Shown: piece after piece, positions 44,062-53,223 of the stretch | Numbering within the stretch: the stretch's first letter is position 1 | Layout: every line of letters starts with the position of its first letter | Source of the DNA: Pseudomonadota bacterium | GTDB lineage: Bacteria > Pseudomonadota > Gammaproteobacteria > Steroidobacterales > JBCBZW01 | Length of the DNA: 64,000 nucleotides | Assembly (NCBI GenBank): GCA_039193195.1 | Contig: JBCCWS010000023.1 | Coordinates: 1-64,000, forward strand | Direction of reading: 5' to 3' | The notes under the pieces: generated by a model | Databases searched by the model: none | What the model saw: only the letters and a program-made list of their open reading frames with translations | Told to the model about the DNA's origin: nothing | Program-made: the position numbers and the translations under genes

Positions 44062-44712
44062 CTACAGCAGGCCCCTCTCCTCCAGGTCGCGCAGCAACTT
44101 CTTGAGCAGCCCCTTGGCAGGCAGCGATGAGGGGTCCGACGCGATGGCCGCAAGATAGGTCTCGACGATGGCGGCAGGATTCTCGGGCTTGCCAACCACC
44201 ACCATGCCGCCCATCCGGGTGCTCCAATGGGGCGTGCACTTGTAGACGACCACACCCTCCTTGTCGAACGTCACGGCGACCTCGCTGCCCATATCGCTCA
44301 GCACCTTCTCTTGGCCATCCGGCACCATCGCGTCGATGGTCTCGACGTTGTGCGCGGCCATGTTGGTCCATTGAACTGTGTCACCCGCTTCGATGTAGAC
44401 GAACATCGGCTCGAACTTCACCCCCTGAGCCACCACCGTGTGAACCGTGCCGCCACCGTCTGCGCCGGAGGGCGCACTCTGCGAGCCCTCCGGTGCTGGC
44501 TCGGGTGACTCGGCAACCTGGGCGGGAGCTTGTTCCGCTGGCGCGGGGGCGGCGAGCTCGCTCGGCAAGTCCTCCCTATCCACATCTGCAGGTGTTGCGC
44601 TCGGTGCCGAGTCCGAGGCGTCTGTCGACGGTGAGCACCCGCCAACGATAAACGCGAACGCCCCGAAGAGCGCAAGCAGGATGAGGTCGTTGGATTTTGT
44701 CGACGGTCGCAA
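44062..44712 (-). CDS. Pseudoazurin-like blue copper lipoprotein
   Basis: The 216-residue protein starts at TTG 44712 behind GGAG. A lipobox IVGGC places the lipidated Cys26 at the mature N-terminus. A proline/alanine-rich linker (about 27-88) follows, then a cupredoxin domain (89-175) with type-1 copper ligands His121 (AAHNVETI), Cys159, His162 and Met167 in YKCTPHWSTRMGGM. The C-T-P-H-x4-M spacing is that of pseudoazurin. A helical tail of about 35 residues is extra. It probably carries electrons at the periplasmic face of a membrane, for example to a nitrite or nitrous oxide reductase or a cytochrome oxidase; no partner is adjacent. Confidence 0.9.
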   Translation of the reverse strand: MRPSTKSNDLILLALFGAFAFIVGGCSPSTDASDSAPSATPADVDREDLPSELAAPAPAEQAPAQVAESPEPAPEGSQSAPSGADGGGTVHTVVAQGVKFEPMFVYIEAGDTVQWTNMAAHNVETIDAMVPDGQEKVLSDMGSEVAVTFDKEGVVVYKCTPHWSTRMGGMVVVGKPENPAAIVETYLAAIASDPSSLPAKGLLKKLLRDLEERGLL

Positions 44713-44940
44713 GGAAAACTCCTGACTAAGTGGGGGATTAGCTCGTCGTCGGGCGAAGAGATCATCCGGCTGGCGAATGCGAATTGTTCCGATTTATACT
44801 GTAGGGATTCCAACGACGCGCCGCAAACGCGAATCTACCGCCACAGGCGGTGGTCCGCAGCGAATCAGTAGGCGCCGCGCTTGCGGCGGTGGTCCCCGCC
44901 ACAAGCCTGATGCCCCGATGATCAAGGAGTGATGCGCCCT

Positions 44941-47385
44941 ATGGCGACCCACCGTCTGTCGACTGCGAATTCCCTGGTGACGATTATCATCGCTCTCGCC
45001 CTCACTGCGTGCGGCGGTGGCGGCGGTGGCGGCGCGCCGGTCGATCCCCCAGCGAGCAATACGGGCCCAACGATCGCTGGCCAGCCGCCGACGGAAACCG
45101 AAGAGACCGTGGCGTTCACGTTTTCGCCCACGGCCAACGACGCCGACGGCGACGCGCTCACGTTCTCCATTGACAACGCGCCACCCTGGGCCCAGTTCGA
45201 TACGAGCAACGGCACTCTTTCCGGCACACCGTCGATCGATGATCAGGGGACCTACGCCTCGATCACGATCCGCGTGAGTGACGGTGAGGCAGAAGCGACC
45301 CTTGCGCCCTTTACCCTGCAGGTGATCGATACCTTGGTCGTGACCCTGGAAGGCGTCGCGACCGACGACCCGCTGGCCGGGGCCACGGTGACCGCCGCCG
45401 TCGGCGACCGCGATTTCACCACCACTACGGATGCTAGCGGCGCCTACGCCCTGCCCCTACGCGCCCCTGCCGAGGGCATGGCGGCCATGATGCCGATCAC
45501 CCTAAGCGCTCGCGGTAGCGGCACCCAAGCGCAGGTGGAGCTGATCGCCCACGTCGCAAGCGTTGCGCAACTTAAGGTGCTGGCCGAAGCCGAAGACGAC
45601 GGCTCGGTGACCCTGGCCCAAGCGCCACGGCTCGCTGTCTCGCATCTGAGTACTGCGCGCTTCTTGCTCACCGAAGATACGCTAGCGGAGGGCGCTGACC
45701 CTAACGACTTCGCTAATATCGAAGCCGCAGAGCAGAGCATACCCACCAACCGCTTGCTGGAGGTTGCAGGGCTCATTAAGCTGATCAACGACGAGGGGCT
45801 GCTGCCCATCGCGGCCGATCAGACCTCTCTCTCGCTCCTGCGCTCTCCGGCAGACGCCACCGAGCGCAATGCCACCCGCCTCTATCGACTGCTGCAGGAG
45901 AACGGACTCGCCGACGGCGACGGACAGCTCCTCGGAGACTTACAGGCTAGAGTGGACGAGGCCATCTCGAGCACGCTCAGCGACACGTCCCTGTCCATCG
46001 AAGTAACGGCCGAGGAATGGGTCGGCGACAGCCTTTGGGTGAGCGCCACCCGCGTGGGTAGCGTCGGCGCTCGCGGCGAGATCTACGCGCTGGCCGAGGA
46101 CGGCACGGGGCGCTGGTACGAGGACTTGGACTCCCTCTTCGCGGTGCTGCCCGAGGGCGACCTCGAGCCCCTGCGCCAGCGCCGGCTCAGCTGGCGCATC
46201 CAAGAAGGCGGCGATCTGCGCTTGGAGTATCCAGACGCAGACCTCGAGGTCTCCTTCTCCGAGGACATCGGCAACGTCGCAGAGTTCGGCTTCCCCCAGG
46301 AGGTCGTCGACTTTCTCGCCGGCGAGTTCGACCCGCCGCTACCTACGCGCATCACCTTCTTCGCCCGGATCGACGCGGAGACGGTGGAGATCGGCTCACG
46401 CACCGCAAACCGCCTTGCCGTGCGCCGCACGCGCCAGTTTAACTACGAGATCGATGACTTTCTCATCGAGCTCGATTTCCCAGGTCCTCTGCCTCGCGCG
46501 CCGATCACCGTGGTCGAGACGCTTCAGATACTCTTGCCGGGCGGCGCGAGTGTCGAGCCCTTCCCTGCTGTGGCCGGCGATGCTTGGGCCCTGCCGGTGA
46601 TTTACACCCCGTCTGTGCCGCGCCTTGACACTGCCGATCCGGCTCTCGCCGTCGACCTGATCGCCCTGGGCGCCGACGGAACCACCACAGAAGGGCTGTA
46701 CGGCGCTGCAAGTCACAGCTGGCAGGTCAACGCTACCGGCGAGCTCGAACTCAGCCTCGGCGATCGCACCTATCGCTATCGCTTGGTGCAGCGCGGGCGC
46801 CAATTCGATTTGGTCCTGCTGAGTATCTTCGACGCTGAGCAGCTCGCTGGCCGGGCGCTGGTCCGCGCGGTGCGGGCCGATGAGGTACGAACATGGCCGA
46901 CTGAACAGCTGGTTGCCACCCAACCCGCCTACTGGCAAGACGGCCTGCAGCTACTGGGCGCGCAACAGTACGGCTTCGATGGCCTGCTGCTTGCCGAGCA
47001 GGTGGACGGCTACCTGCTCGGCCCGGCAGCCGCAGGCCGCTTCGGGATCGTAGGCAGCGCAGTGCCCGAGTGCTTCGAATTCGCCTTCCCCTGCTTCACC
47101 CTCGACGACGGGTGGCTCTACGGCGTGGCCGAGGGTCGCCTGGCCTTCGTCGACACCACCGCATTCAGCGTGCGCGAAAACGCCTGGGAGCTGGTCCGCT
47201 ACGACGACCAAGCCGAGGTGGCGACGATCATCGAGTACGGCGTCACCGACCTAGATGGCGAGGGGCCGGTGGAGTTCAGCGACTATCCGCGCCTCAACTC
47301 GCTAGAGCGTGGTGATCTCTCCTCGTTCATGGAAGCCTACGAGCGCACGATCTCCTTGGGCGGGCTGGACTTCGAAGGCGGATAA
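44941..47385 (+). CDS. Large lipoprotein with one Ig-like (He_PIG) domain
   Basis: The 814-residue protein is taken from ATG 44941, 11 bp after AAGGAG; ATG 44932 is too close to that site. The signal ends LALTACGGGG, a lipobox followed by a glycine run. Residues about 40-130 form a putative Ig/cadherin-like domain (DADGDALTFSIDNAPPWAQFD, then LSGTPSIDDQGTY). A carboxypeptidase-regulatory-like segment follows (GVATDDPLAGATVTAAVGD, TDASGAYALPL). The remaining 600 residues are acidic and I do not recognise them. The protein is likely anchored in the outer membrane. It precedes the VPxPA-CTERM cluster on the same strand but 312 bp away. Confidence 0.75.
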   Translation: MATHRLSTANSLVTIIIALALTACGGGGGGGAPVDPPASNTGPTIAGQPPTETEETVAFTFSPTANDADGDALTFSIDNAPPWAQFDTSNGTLSGTPSIDDQGTYASITIRVSDGEAEATLAPFTLQVIDTLVVTLEGVATDDPLAGATVTAAVGDRDFTTTTDASGAYALPLRAPAEGMAAMMPITLSARGSGTQAQVELIAHVASVAQLKVLAEAEDDGSVTLAQAPRLAVSHLSTARFLLTEDTLAEGADPNDFANIEAAEQSIPTNRLLEVAGLIKLINDEGLLPIAADQTSLSLLRSPADATERNATRLYRLLQENGLADGDGQLLGDLQARVDEAISSTLSDTSLSIEVTAEEWVGDSLWVSATRVGSVGARGEIYALAEDGTGRWYEDLDSLFAVLPEGDLEPLRQRRLSWRIQEGGDLRLEYPDADLEVSFSEDIGNVAEFGFPQEVVDFLAGEFDPPLPTRITFFARIDAETVEIGSRTANRLAVRRTRQFNYEIDDFLIELDFPGPLPRAPITVVETLQILLPGGASVEPFPAVAGDAWALPVIYTPSVPRLDTADPALAVDLIALGADGTTTEGLYGAASHSWQVNATGELELSLGDRTYRYRLVQRGRQFDLVLLSIFDAEQLAGRALVRAVRADEVRTWPTEQLVATQPAYWQDGLQLLGAQQYGFDGLLLAEQVDGYLLGPAAAGRFGIVGSAVPECFEFAFPCFTLDDGWLYGVAEGRLAFVDTTAFSVRENAWELVRYDDQAEVATIIEYGVTDLDGEGPVEFSDYPRLNSLERGDLSSFMEAYERTISLGGLDFEGG

Positions 47386-47697
47386 TCACGGCCGCCTGAT
47401 GCCGTAGGGGTAACCGTCGTCAAAGCCGCCGGCGCTGGCGTGGCGACCGGCCGTCTTGTACGGCTCCAGGGATATGCGATCGAGTCGCATTTCTATTTGC
47501 GTTTCCCCCGAGCTTGCGTTCTACTACGCGCATCTGGCACGGCTTACCTTAAAATCGGCCGCGCCGGGGGTGCGCGTGTCCAGCCCGCACGCGTCTCAAC
47601 ACCACCTTTCGCTGCCGCGCTCGTCAGCGGCGGGTCAGCTATTGGAAAGCCCGAACGCGGGCTGCTGAGGACTACTCTCTTTAGGAGTTCAGAGATC
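47386..47697. other. Intergenic region before the VPxPA-CTERM cluster
   Basis: No gene is supported. TGGCACG near 47535 matches a sigma-54 -24 element, but no GC follows at the required distance, so I do not call a promoter. Confidence 0.35.
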
Positions 47698-48426
47698 ATG
47701 AAGAATCTATCCGCCGCTTTCGCCGCCATGCTGCTCGTTGCCTCCGGATCCGCCCTAGCGGACTTCCGCAACGGCCCCAACCCGTACGAGCCTGGCTTCG
47801 GCTTCGATGAGCCAGACGAGGCCGGCGCTGCGGCTTGGGGTGGCTGGACTCGCGGTGATGCAGGCACCGTTCACGTCGAGTTCGACAGCTTCGCCGAAAC
47901 GGACTTCGGCAGCCGCGAGTCCGGCGCCGATATCGCCACCTTTGGCGCAGACGCCTTGATCACGTGGAATCAAAACACCTTCGTGACCGGGTCCTTGAAT
48001 CTCTACTCCTTCAGCGTTGCACCTGACTTCGAGCTGACGCTCACCCCGGACGTGGCGTTCACTGACCCGGTCAGCGTGGCGTTGCAGCTGGAAACGTGGG
48101 GCACGCCGCTCGATCTGAATAGCGTCATGTTGAATGGCGTGGCACCGGAACTCAGCGCGATAACCTACCAGGACAACGAGTACGACAGCCCCTTCGGTCA
48201 AGTGCTGCTCGAGCACCTGCTGTTCACCTGGACCTTCGATTCGCTCAGCGATATCGTCTTCGACTTCAATGCCTCCGGCAGCAGCCTCTCCTTGACGCAG
48301 GTTGCCATCGACATCGGCCCGGGCGTTGCTGCTGTGGTGCCGGTACCCGCGGCCGCTTGGCTGCTGGGCTCCGGCTTACTCGGTCTCGGCGCGATGCGCC
48401 GTCGCCGCGCCGTCGCTAGCGCCTAG
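47698..48426 (+). CDS. VPxPA-CTERM surface protein, paralogue 1
   Basis: The 242-residue protein starts at ATG 47698 (AGGAG upstream) with a signal ending ASGSALA. The beta-rich middle includes FVTGSLNLYSFSVAP and VALQLETWGTPLDLNSVMLNG. The C-terminus is VVPVPAAAWLLGSGLLGLGAMRRRRAVA, a VPLPA/PEP-CTERM-type sorting signal: motif, hydrophobic helix, basic tail. Exosortase processing and surface display are expected. It is homologous to the next gene across the middle region (NLYSF, then LQLV-x-GTW, then SV-x-LNG). It is followed by a hairpin at 48443-48470. Confidence 0.85.
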   Translation: MKNLSAAFAAMLLVASGSALADFRNGPNPYEPGFGFDEPDEAGAAAWGGWTRGDAGTVHVEFDSFAETDFGSRESGADIATFGADALITWNQNTFVTGSLNLYSFSVAPDFELTLTPDVAFTDPVSVALQLETWGTPLDLNSVMLNGVAPELSAITYQDNEYDSPFGQVLLEHLLFTWTFDSLSDIVFDFNASGSSLSLTQVAIDIGPGVAAVVPVPAAAWLLGSGLLGLGAMRRRRAVASA

Positions 48427-48442
48427 GACGGCAGCACACGGC

Positions 48443-48470
48443 AGGCGCGCCTTCATTGCGAGGCGCGCCT
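48443..48470 (+). terminator. Hairpin after paralogue 1
   Basis: AGGCGCGCCT occurs at 48443-48452 and again at 48461-48470. The decamer is its own reverse complement, so the copies pair around an 8-base loop. There is no T-tract, so it may be an attenuator or processing site rather than a full terminator. Confidence 0.45.
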
Positions 48471-48646
48471 CTCCTCCCGTGGCAATCCCACGCGGCTTCT
48501 TTACCGATCCAGGCGCGTACTCAGATGGCCACCTACTACCGTGCCGCTCACCGCGCCCCTAGTTTTATTTGCAAATGCGTTAGGCGTTGCTGGCGCTACG
48601 CGGCGCCGCCCCTTGCCAACACCCCACTTTGCTGGAGTTTGAGACC

Positions 48647-49417
48647 ATGGCGTTCCGTCACCTGTTGATCGGCTCATTGCTCACCACGCTCACCGTGTCC
48701 GCCCACGGGGCCAGCGTGACGCCCACGGCCTGGGACCGCGGCCAAGAGAACAGCGCCTACCTGTCGTGGGACACCTACGATGGCTCGCTCAACACGGCGC
48801 CGAGCGAAGGCTCGGCTAACGTCAACTCCGCCGTGCTCACCGAGCAGCTAGGGCAGGCGTTTGTCACTTCGAGTGGCAACCTGTACAGCTTTTCCTCGCC
48901 CCAGTCCTACACGCTGACGGTGACCACCACGTCCGATGGTCCGTCGCCGATCGCGCAAGACCTGCAGGTGCAGCTGGTGCTCGGCACATGGAGCTTCGAG
49001 GCGGACCACGCGAGCGTGACCTTGAATGGGCGCGGCGCCGACATGATCACCCAGCTGACTGCCGGGCAACAGACACACCCTATTTTCGGCACCTTCACCC
49101 AGTACGAGTACCTCTACTCGTGGACGACGTCCGCGAGTAGCCTCTACGTGTTCGACTGGGATCTGCCGTTCACCAGCACCTCCATGGACCTGATCGTGCT
49201 GGACCTGTTCGCCGCCGGCAGCACGGACGGCCTGCTCGCTCTGCCCTTCCTGCCCATCCTCCCGAGCCTCCCCGGCAGCGATATCTTCGACGGCTCCCAG
49301 CGCTACCCCGGGGACTTCCCCGCGGCAGTGCCTGTGCCAGCCGCCGTGTGGATGTTCGGTGCGGCGCTGCTGTCGCTGGCAGGCGTGCGGCGCCGCCGCG
49401 TATCGCTCGCTGCTTGA
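48647..49417 (+). CDS. VPxPA-CTERM surface protein, paralogue 2
   Basis: The 256-residue protein starts at ATG 48647 and has a signal ending VSAHGA. FVTSSGNLYSFSSPQSYTLT and LQVQLVLGTWSFEADHASVTLNG align with the preceding gene, indicating a tandem duplication followed by divergence. The C-terminal VPVPAAVWMFGAALLSLAGVRRRR is the sorting tail. The ligand is unknown. A TonB receptor gene follows after 24 bp, so the two are probably cotranscribed. Confidence 0.85.
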   Translation: MAFRHLLIGSLLTTLTVSAHGASVTPTAWDRGQENSAYLSWDTYDGSLNTAPSEGSANVNSAVLTEQLGQAFVTSSGNLYSFSSPQSYTLTVTTTSDGPSPIAQDLQVQLVLGTWSFEADHASVTLNGRGADMITQLTAGQQTHPIFGTFTQYEYLYSWTTSASSLYVFDWDLPFTSTSMDLIVLDLFAAGSTDGLLALPFLPILPSLPGSDIFDGSQRYPGDFPAAVPVPAAVWMFGAALLSLAGVRRRRVSLAA

Positions 49418-49441
49418 TGCCGTTGGAGGGGACCTGCTCGC

Positions 49442-52117
49442 GTGACCGATCGGCTGTATCGCAAGGGGATCAGCTTCGCACCGCTCGTCTGCGCTGCGTT
49501 GGTAGCGCCCGTATCTGCGCAGGAGTCCAGCGACGGGGCTGACGAGCCTCAAGCTCAAGGTGGCGCTGCCCAGGCCACCGTGGTCGAGGAAGTTCTCGTC
49601 ACAGGGCAACAGCTGGCGGGACCGCGCGTCGACCTGAAGAGCACCACCACCACCTTCGACCTGGAAGCCATTCGCGTCCTCCAACCAGGATCGATTTACG
49701 ACATCTTGGAGACGGTCCCCGGCGTCGAGCTCTCCGGCGGCCCCCGCGCCAACGGCATCTCCGTCAACATTCGCGGCTTCTCGGACAACGAGGACGTGCT
49801 GACGATCGTCGACGGCGCCGTCAAGAACTTTGAGAAGTACCGCTTCGGCGCCGTCTCACTCGAACCTGAGATGCTGCGCGAACTCACCGTCTCCCGCGGC
49901 CCCGCCAGCGCCATCCAGGGCAGCGGCGCGATCGGCGGCGTCATCGAGATGGAAACCAAGGACGCGCGCGACTTTCTCGAAGACGGTCAGCGCATCGGCG
50001 GCTTCGCCAAGCTCGGCTACGCCGACAACAACGACGAGCTGCTCACGATCGGCAGCATCTACGGCCGCCCCACGGACAGCCTCGACCTGCTGCTGAGCTA
50101 CACCCGACGCGACGCCAGCGACCTTGAACTCTCGACTGGCGACACCTTGCCATTCTCCGCATCGAGCCCGGAGGCGCTACTTGCCAAGACCGAGTGGACC
50201 GGCCAGATCGCCTCCGTCGGCCTCTCCTACACGCGCACCTCCACCGAAGGACGTGAGCTCTTCGACACGGCGGCCTTCAACAACGGCGTGAACGGTCAAG
50301 TGCTGCGCGAAACCGTGGACGATACGCTCGCCACCTACATCGACATCGACCCTGTCAGCGATCTGATCAACACGACGATCTCCGTGGCCTACACGGACAC
50401 GCGGGTGAACGAACAGGGTATCGATGCGAGCGACAACCTGACCGATCGCGTGTGGGACTACGAGTACGACATCTGGTCCACGCGCCTGCACAACACGGCG
50501 GACTTCGCCCTACCCGGGACGGTCGGCTTGACCGTCCAGACGGGCATCCAGGCGATCCAGGAAGAGCGCACCACGGACATCACGGGCATCGATGGCGAAC
50601 CCACCGATTCGGTGCTGAGCCAACCCTCCGGTCGTACCCTGAACTGGGGCGCATACCTGCAGGGGGAACTCACCTACGGTGGCTTTACGGCCACGGCCGG
50701 CCACCGTTGGGACAACAACTCGACGGAAGTGCTCGAGCAGGAAGCGATTGATCTGCTCGCCCTGAGCGGTACGGCGCCGAAGATCGATCAGGACGCGGGA
50801 CTGTTCAACTACCGCCTGGAGTACGCCTTCGATCGCGTGCCCGTGCGCCTGTTCCACAGCTACGTCGAAGCGGCTCGCTACCCGAAGATCGACGAGTACT
50901 TCACCCAGGGCACCTTCAGCCTGTGCGTGAGGGACTCCAGCGACGCCGAACGCTTGGCCACCTCCCTCGCCGCTGACCAGCGCTCCACTCAGGAGACCAT
51001 TGATGCGGCCACCGCCCTCTCGCTCGCCGAAGTCGAGTCCTTCGCCGCGGAGCAGATCGCCGAGCGCGATGCGCTCGTCGAGGCTGCCGAGTCCCAGCTG
51101 GCGCTCTTCATCGAGCAAGCCAACGCCCTGAACGAAGCCGACCCCGTGGGCTATCCAGAAGCGCAGCGCGACGCGGACATCGCCACGGCCCGGGGGCAGA
51201 CCGACTCCTTCATCAACGCGGCCACGCTGACGGCAGAGCAGAACATCACCTTCTTCACCGATCAGATCAACACTGGCCTGGAGACTGACATCGCATCCTC
51301 CCAGGCGCGCCTAGCCGGGATCTTCGCCGACGTCGGCCTCGATGACCCCAACGTCGACCTCGACGCCATCGACATCCCTACCCGCACGACCTTGCCTGAG
51401 CCCTTCCAAACGCTCCAGGTATGCGGGGAGCTGTTCCAGCCCGAGCTAGCGACTAACCGAGAGTGGGGAATCGCCTACAACAAGGCCGGCCTCTTGCGCG
51501 CCGACGACACGCTGCGCCTGAAATTTACCTACTTCCGCACGGAGGTAGACCAGGTCCTAGAGTCGCTGAACAGCAATCCTCTGGACCCGACTAGCCAGCC
51601 CGGTGAGGAAGACACCTGGGGCTACGAGGTGGAGAGCACCTACGTCTTCGGCGGCTACCGCTTCGATCTGACCTACAACCACAGCGAAGGCGAGACCCGG
51701 CGCTTTCGCATCGTCGACAATCCAGAGGGCACCAACGCGCTGAATGACACGCAGTACGCCTTCATCACCGACGACCGTCTCGATCTTCCGGCTGATCAAT
51801 TGGCGCTCACGGCGCGCTGGATTAGCAAATCGCTGCGCTGGGAGCTCGGCTTCCGCGCAACCCACCAGTTCAGCCGCGAGGCGCTGCAGCTGGTGGACGA
51901 GCAGGCCGTGCGCACGACACAGCCGTCCGTGAGCGAACTGGACATCTACGCTACCTGGCGTCCGCGCGAGCGTACGGACATCCGCTTCACGGCCAATAAC
52001 GTCACTAACGCTGAATTTCTAGTGGTGGGGGGGATCACCGACGATCGTGATCTGGTGCTCGGCAATTTCAATGTCGGGCGTCTGATGCGATTGTCGATTA
52101 CTCAGTACTTCCAATAG
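49442..52117 (+). CDS. TonB-dependent receptor, heme/hemoglobin-type, with helical loop insertion
   Basis: The 891-residue receptor starts at GTG 49442 behind GGAGGGGA, with a signal through APVSAQ and a TonB box-like EEVLVTG. The plug has ISVNIRGFSDNEDVLTIVDG and LRELTVSRGPASAIQGSGAIGG, in the style of the heme/hemoglobin/transferrin receptor group. The barrel ends NVGRLMRLSITQYFQ. The odd part is residues 495-661. After YFTQGTFSLC, about 165 mostly helical, Ala/Glu/Gln-rich residues (for example LAEVESFAAEQIAERDALVE) precede QVCGELFQPELATNREWG, where the barrel resumes. Two cysteines (495 and 661) frame the insert. It predicts a long coiled structure outside the cell. Neighbours are three VPxPA-CTERM proteins. 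Confidence 0.9.
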   Translation: MTDRLYRKGISFAPLVCAALVAPVSAQESSDGADEPQAQGGAAQATVVEEVLVTGQQLAGPRVDLKSTTTTFDLEAIRVLQPGSIYDILETVPGVELSGGPRANGISVNIRGFSDNEDVLTIVDGAVKNFEKYRFGAVSLEPEMLRELTVSRGPASAIQGSGAIGGVIEMETKDARDFLEDGQRIGGFAKLGYADNNDELLTIGSIYGRPTDSLDLLLSYTRRDASDLELSTGDTLPFSASSPEALLAKTEWTGQIASVGLSYTRTSTEGRELFDTAAFNNGVNGQVLRETVDDTLATYIDIDPVSDLINTTISVAYTDTRVNEQGIDASDNLTDRVWDYEYDIWSTRLHNTADFALPGTVGLTVQTGIQAIQEERTTDITGIDGEPTDSVLSQPSGRTLNWGAYLQGELTYGGFTATAGHRWDNNSTEVLEQEAIDLLALSGTAPKIDQDAGLFNYRLEYAFDRVPVRLFHSYVEAARYPKIDEYFTQGTFSLCVRDSSDAERLATSLAADQRSTQETIDAATALSLAEVESFAAEQIAERDALVEAAESQLALFIEQANALNEADPVGYPEAQRDADIATARGQTDSFINAATLTAEQNITFFTDQINTGLETDIASSQARLAGIFADVGLDDPNVDLDAIDIPTRTTLPEPFQTLQVCGELFQPELATNREWGIAYNKAGLLRADDTLRLKFTYFRTEVDQVLESLNSNPLDPTSQPGEEDTWGYEVESTYVFGGYRFDLTYNHSEGETRRFRIVDNPEGTNALNDTQYAFITDDRLDLPADQLALTARWISKSLRWELGFRATHQFSREALQLVDEQAVRTTQPSVSELDIYATWRPRERTDIRFTANNVTNAEFLVVGGITDDRDLVLGNFNVGRLMRLSITQYFQ

Positions 52118-52186
52118 GGCAGTGCTGAACCCTGTGCGCGGTCGCCTGCGGGGGCGGCGGCGTGCGACAACGACAAGGACTGCAGG

Positions 52187-52942
52187 ATGCACACCAACAG
52201 AAAACGAATGGGCGTACTAGCCGCCTTATGCCTGTCCTCGCTCTTGGGAGCCGGCGCTCACGCAGCAACCTCCACCTTCGCGCCTGACGAGGACGTCATG
52301 ACTTCGGCGTTCTTCTTCGGACCGAACTACGTCCGGGGCTACGTCGGCGACGTGCGACCCGCCTTCCGCGTTGGCACGGACAATGCGTTCGGCGCTGGAC
52401 CGGAGACCATCTACCTCGACTTCAGCAGCGTGGACCTTTCGTCCTTCGACAGCTCAGCGGTGCGCGCCACCCTGACCTTGCGCAGCGTGGACGGCGGCTT
52501 CGGCGCAAACGCCGGGCCCGGCAACCCCTTCACCGTCTCCGCTCACGGGGTCGATGCTGATCCCTTTGCGCGCATCGAAGATGACACCAACCCCGGGGGC
52601 GACATCTTCTGGTTCGATTTCTTCAGCGAGAACATTTTGCCGGCCGACGCGGCAGCCTTGAGCGTTGTCGATTGCATCGATTGCGACATCACCTTCGACG
52701 TCACCGCTCTGATCTCCTCTTGGATCGATGCAGGGGATGCGCTGCAGTTCATTGCGCTCACCGGGAGCAACGACACGTCCGGCAACGACTTCCTTCACGG
52801 CTTCCGCAACAACTCGGACACCCTGGCGGATGAGGGCTTCACATTCCTTTCCGTCAGCGCCGTGCCCGTGCCGGCCGCGGTGTGGCTAATGCTGGGTGCC
52901 CTGGGAATCATGGTCCCCGCCGGTCGCCGCCAGCGCAGCTAA
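52187..52942 (+). CDS. VPxPA-CTERM surface protein with DNRLRE-like domain
   Basis: The 251-residue protein starts at ATG 52187 and has a signal ending GAGAHAA. The body resembles DNRLRE-type beta-sandwich modules: an N-terminal VRPAFRVG strand, TIYLDFSSVDLSSFDSSAVRATLTLRSVDG, and CDITFDVTALISSWID near the end. The C-terminus VPVPAAVWLMLGALGIMVPAGRRQRS is the sorting signal, with a short basic tail. Two cysteines in VVDCIDCDI may pair. It lies 69 bp after the TonB receptor and is closed by the terminator at 52988-53028. Confidence 0.83.
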   Translation: MHTNRKRMGVLAALCLSSLLGAGAHAATSTFAPDEDVMTSAFFFGPNYVRGYVGDVRPAFRVGTDNAFGAGPETIYLDFSSVDLSSFDSSAVRATLTLRSVDGGFGANAGPGNPFTVSAHGVDADPFARIEDDTNPGGDIFWFDFFSENILPADAAALSVVDCIDCDITFDVTALISSWIDAGDALQFIALTGSNDTSGNDFLHGFRNNSDTLADEGFTFLSVSAVPVPAAVWLMLGALGIMVPAGRRQRS

Positions 52943-52987
52943 GGGGTAAACGACAACTCGGCGCAGCCCTGATCGCTGTGCCACCTG

Positions 52988-53028
52988 AGCGGCCCGCAAG
53001 CCTCCCGCTTGCGGGCCGCTTGCGTTTC
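52988..53028 (+). terminator. Terminator of the VPxPA-CTERM/TonB cluster
   Basis: AGCGGCCCGCAAGC (52988-53001) pairs perfectly with GCTTGCGGGCCGCT (53007-53020) over a five-base loop, followed by TGCGTTTCC. The 14-bp GC-rich stem makes termination likely despite the weak T-tract. Confidence 0.75.
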
Positions 53029-53223
53029 CATCGTGCGCCTTGACCGCTCCTGATATGCGATGATGGGCGCGATGGCGGACGCAGCCCTCGGCATATTCCC
53101 GGCAGCAACACCGCGGGGCGCGCACGCCGCCCAGGGCGCTCGCGTGAATGACCTCTTCGACCTGTGAGCCTCCATCACGAAGACTCATGACGCACACCGC
53201 AGCCGGGGGGGGGCTCGCCTCCA

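Noticed and set aside
47534-47550. TGGCACG resembling a sigma-54 -24 element before the VPxPA-CTERM gene
   Set aside because: No GC occurs at the required -12 position, so it does not form a promoter.
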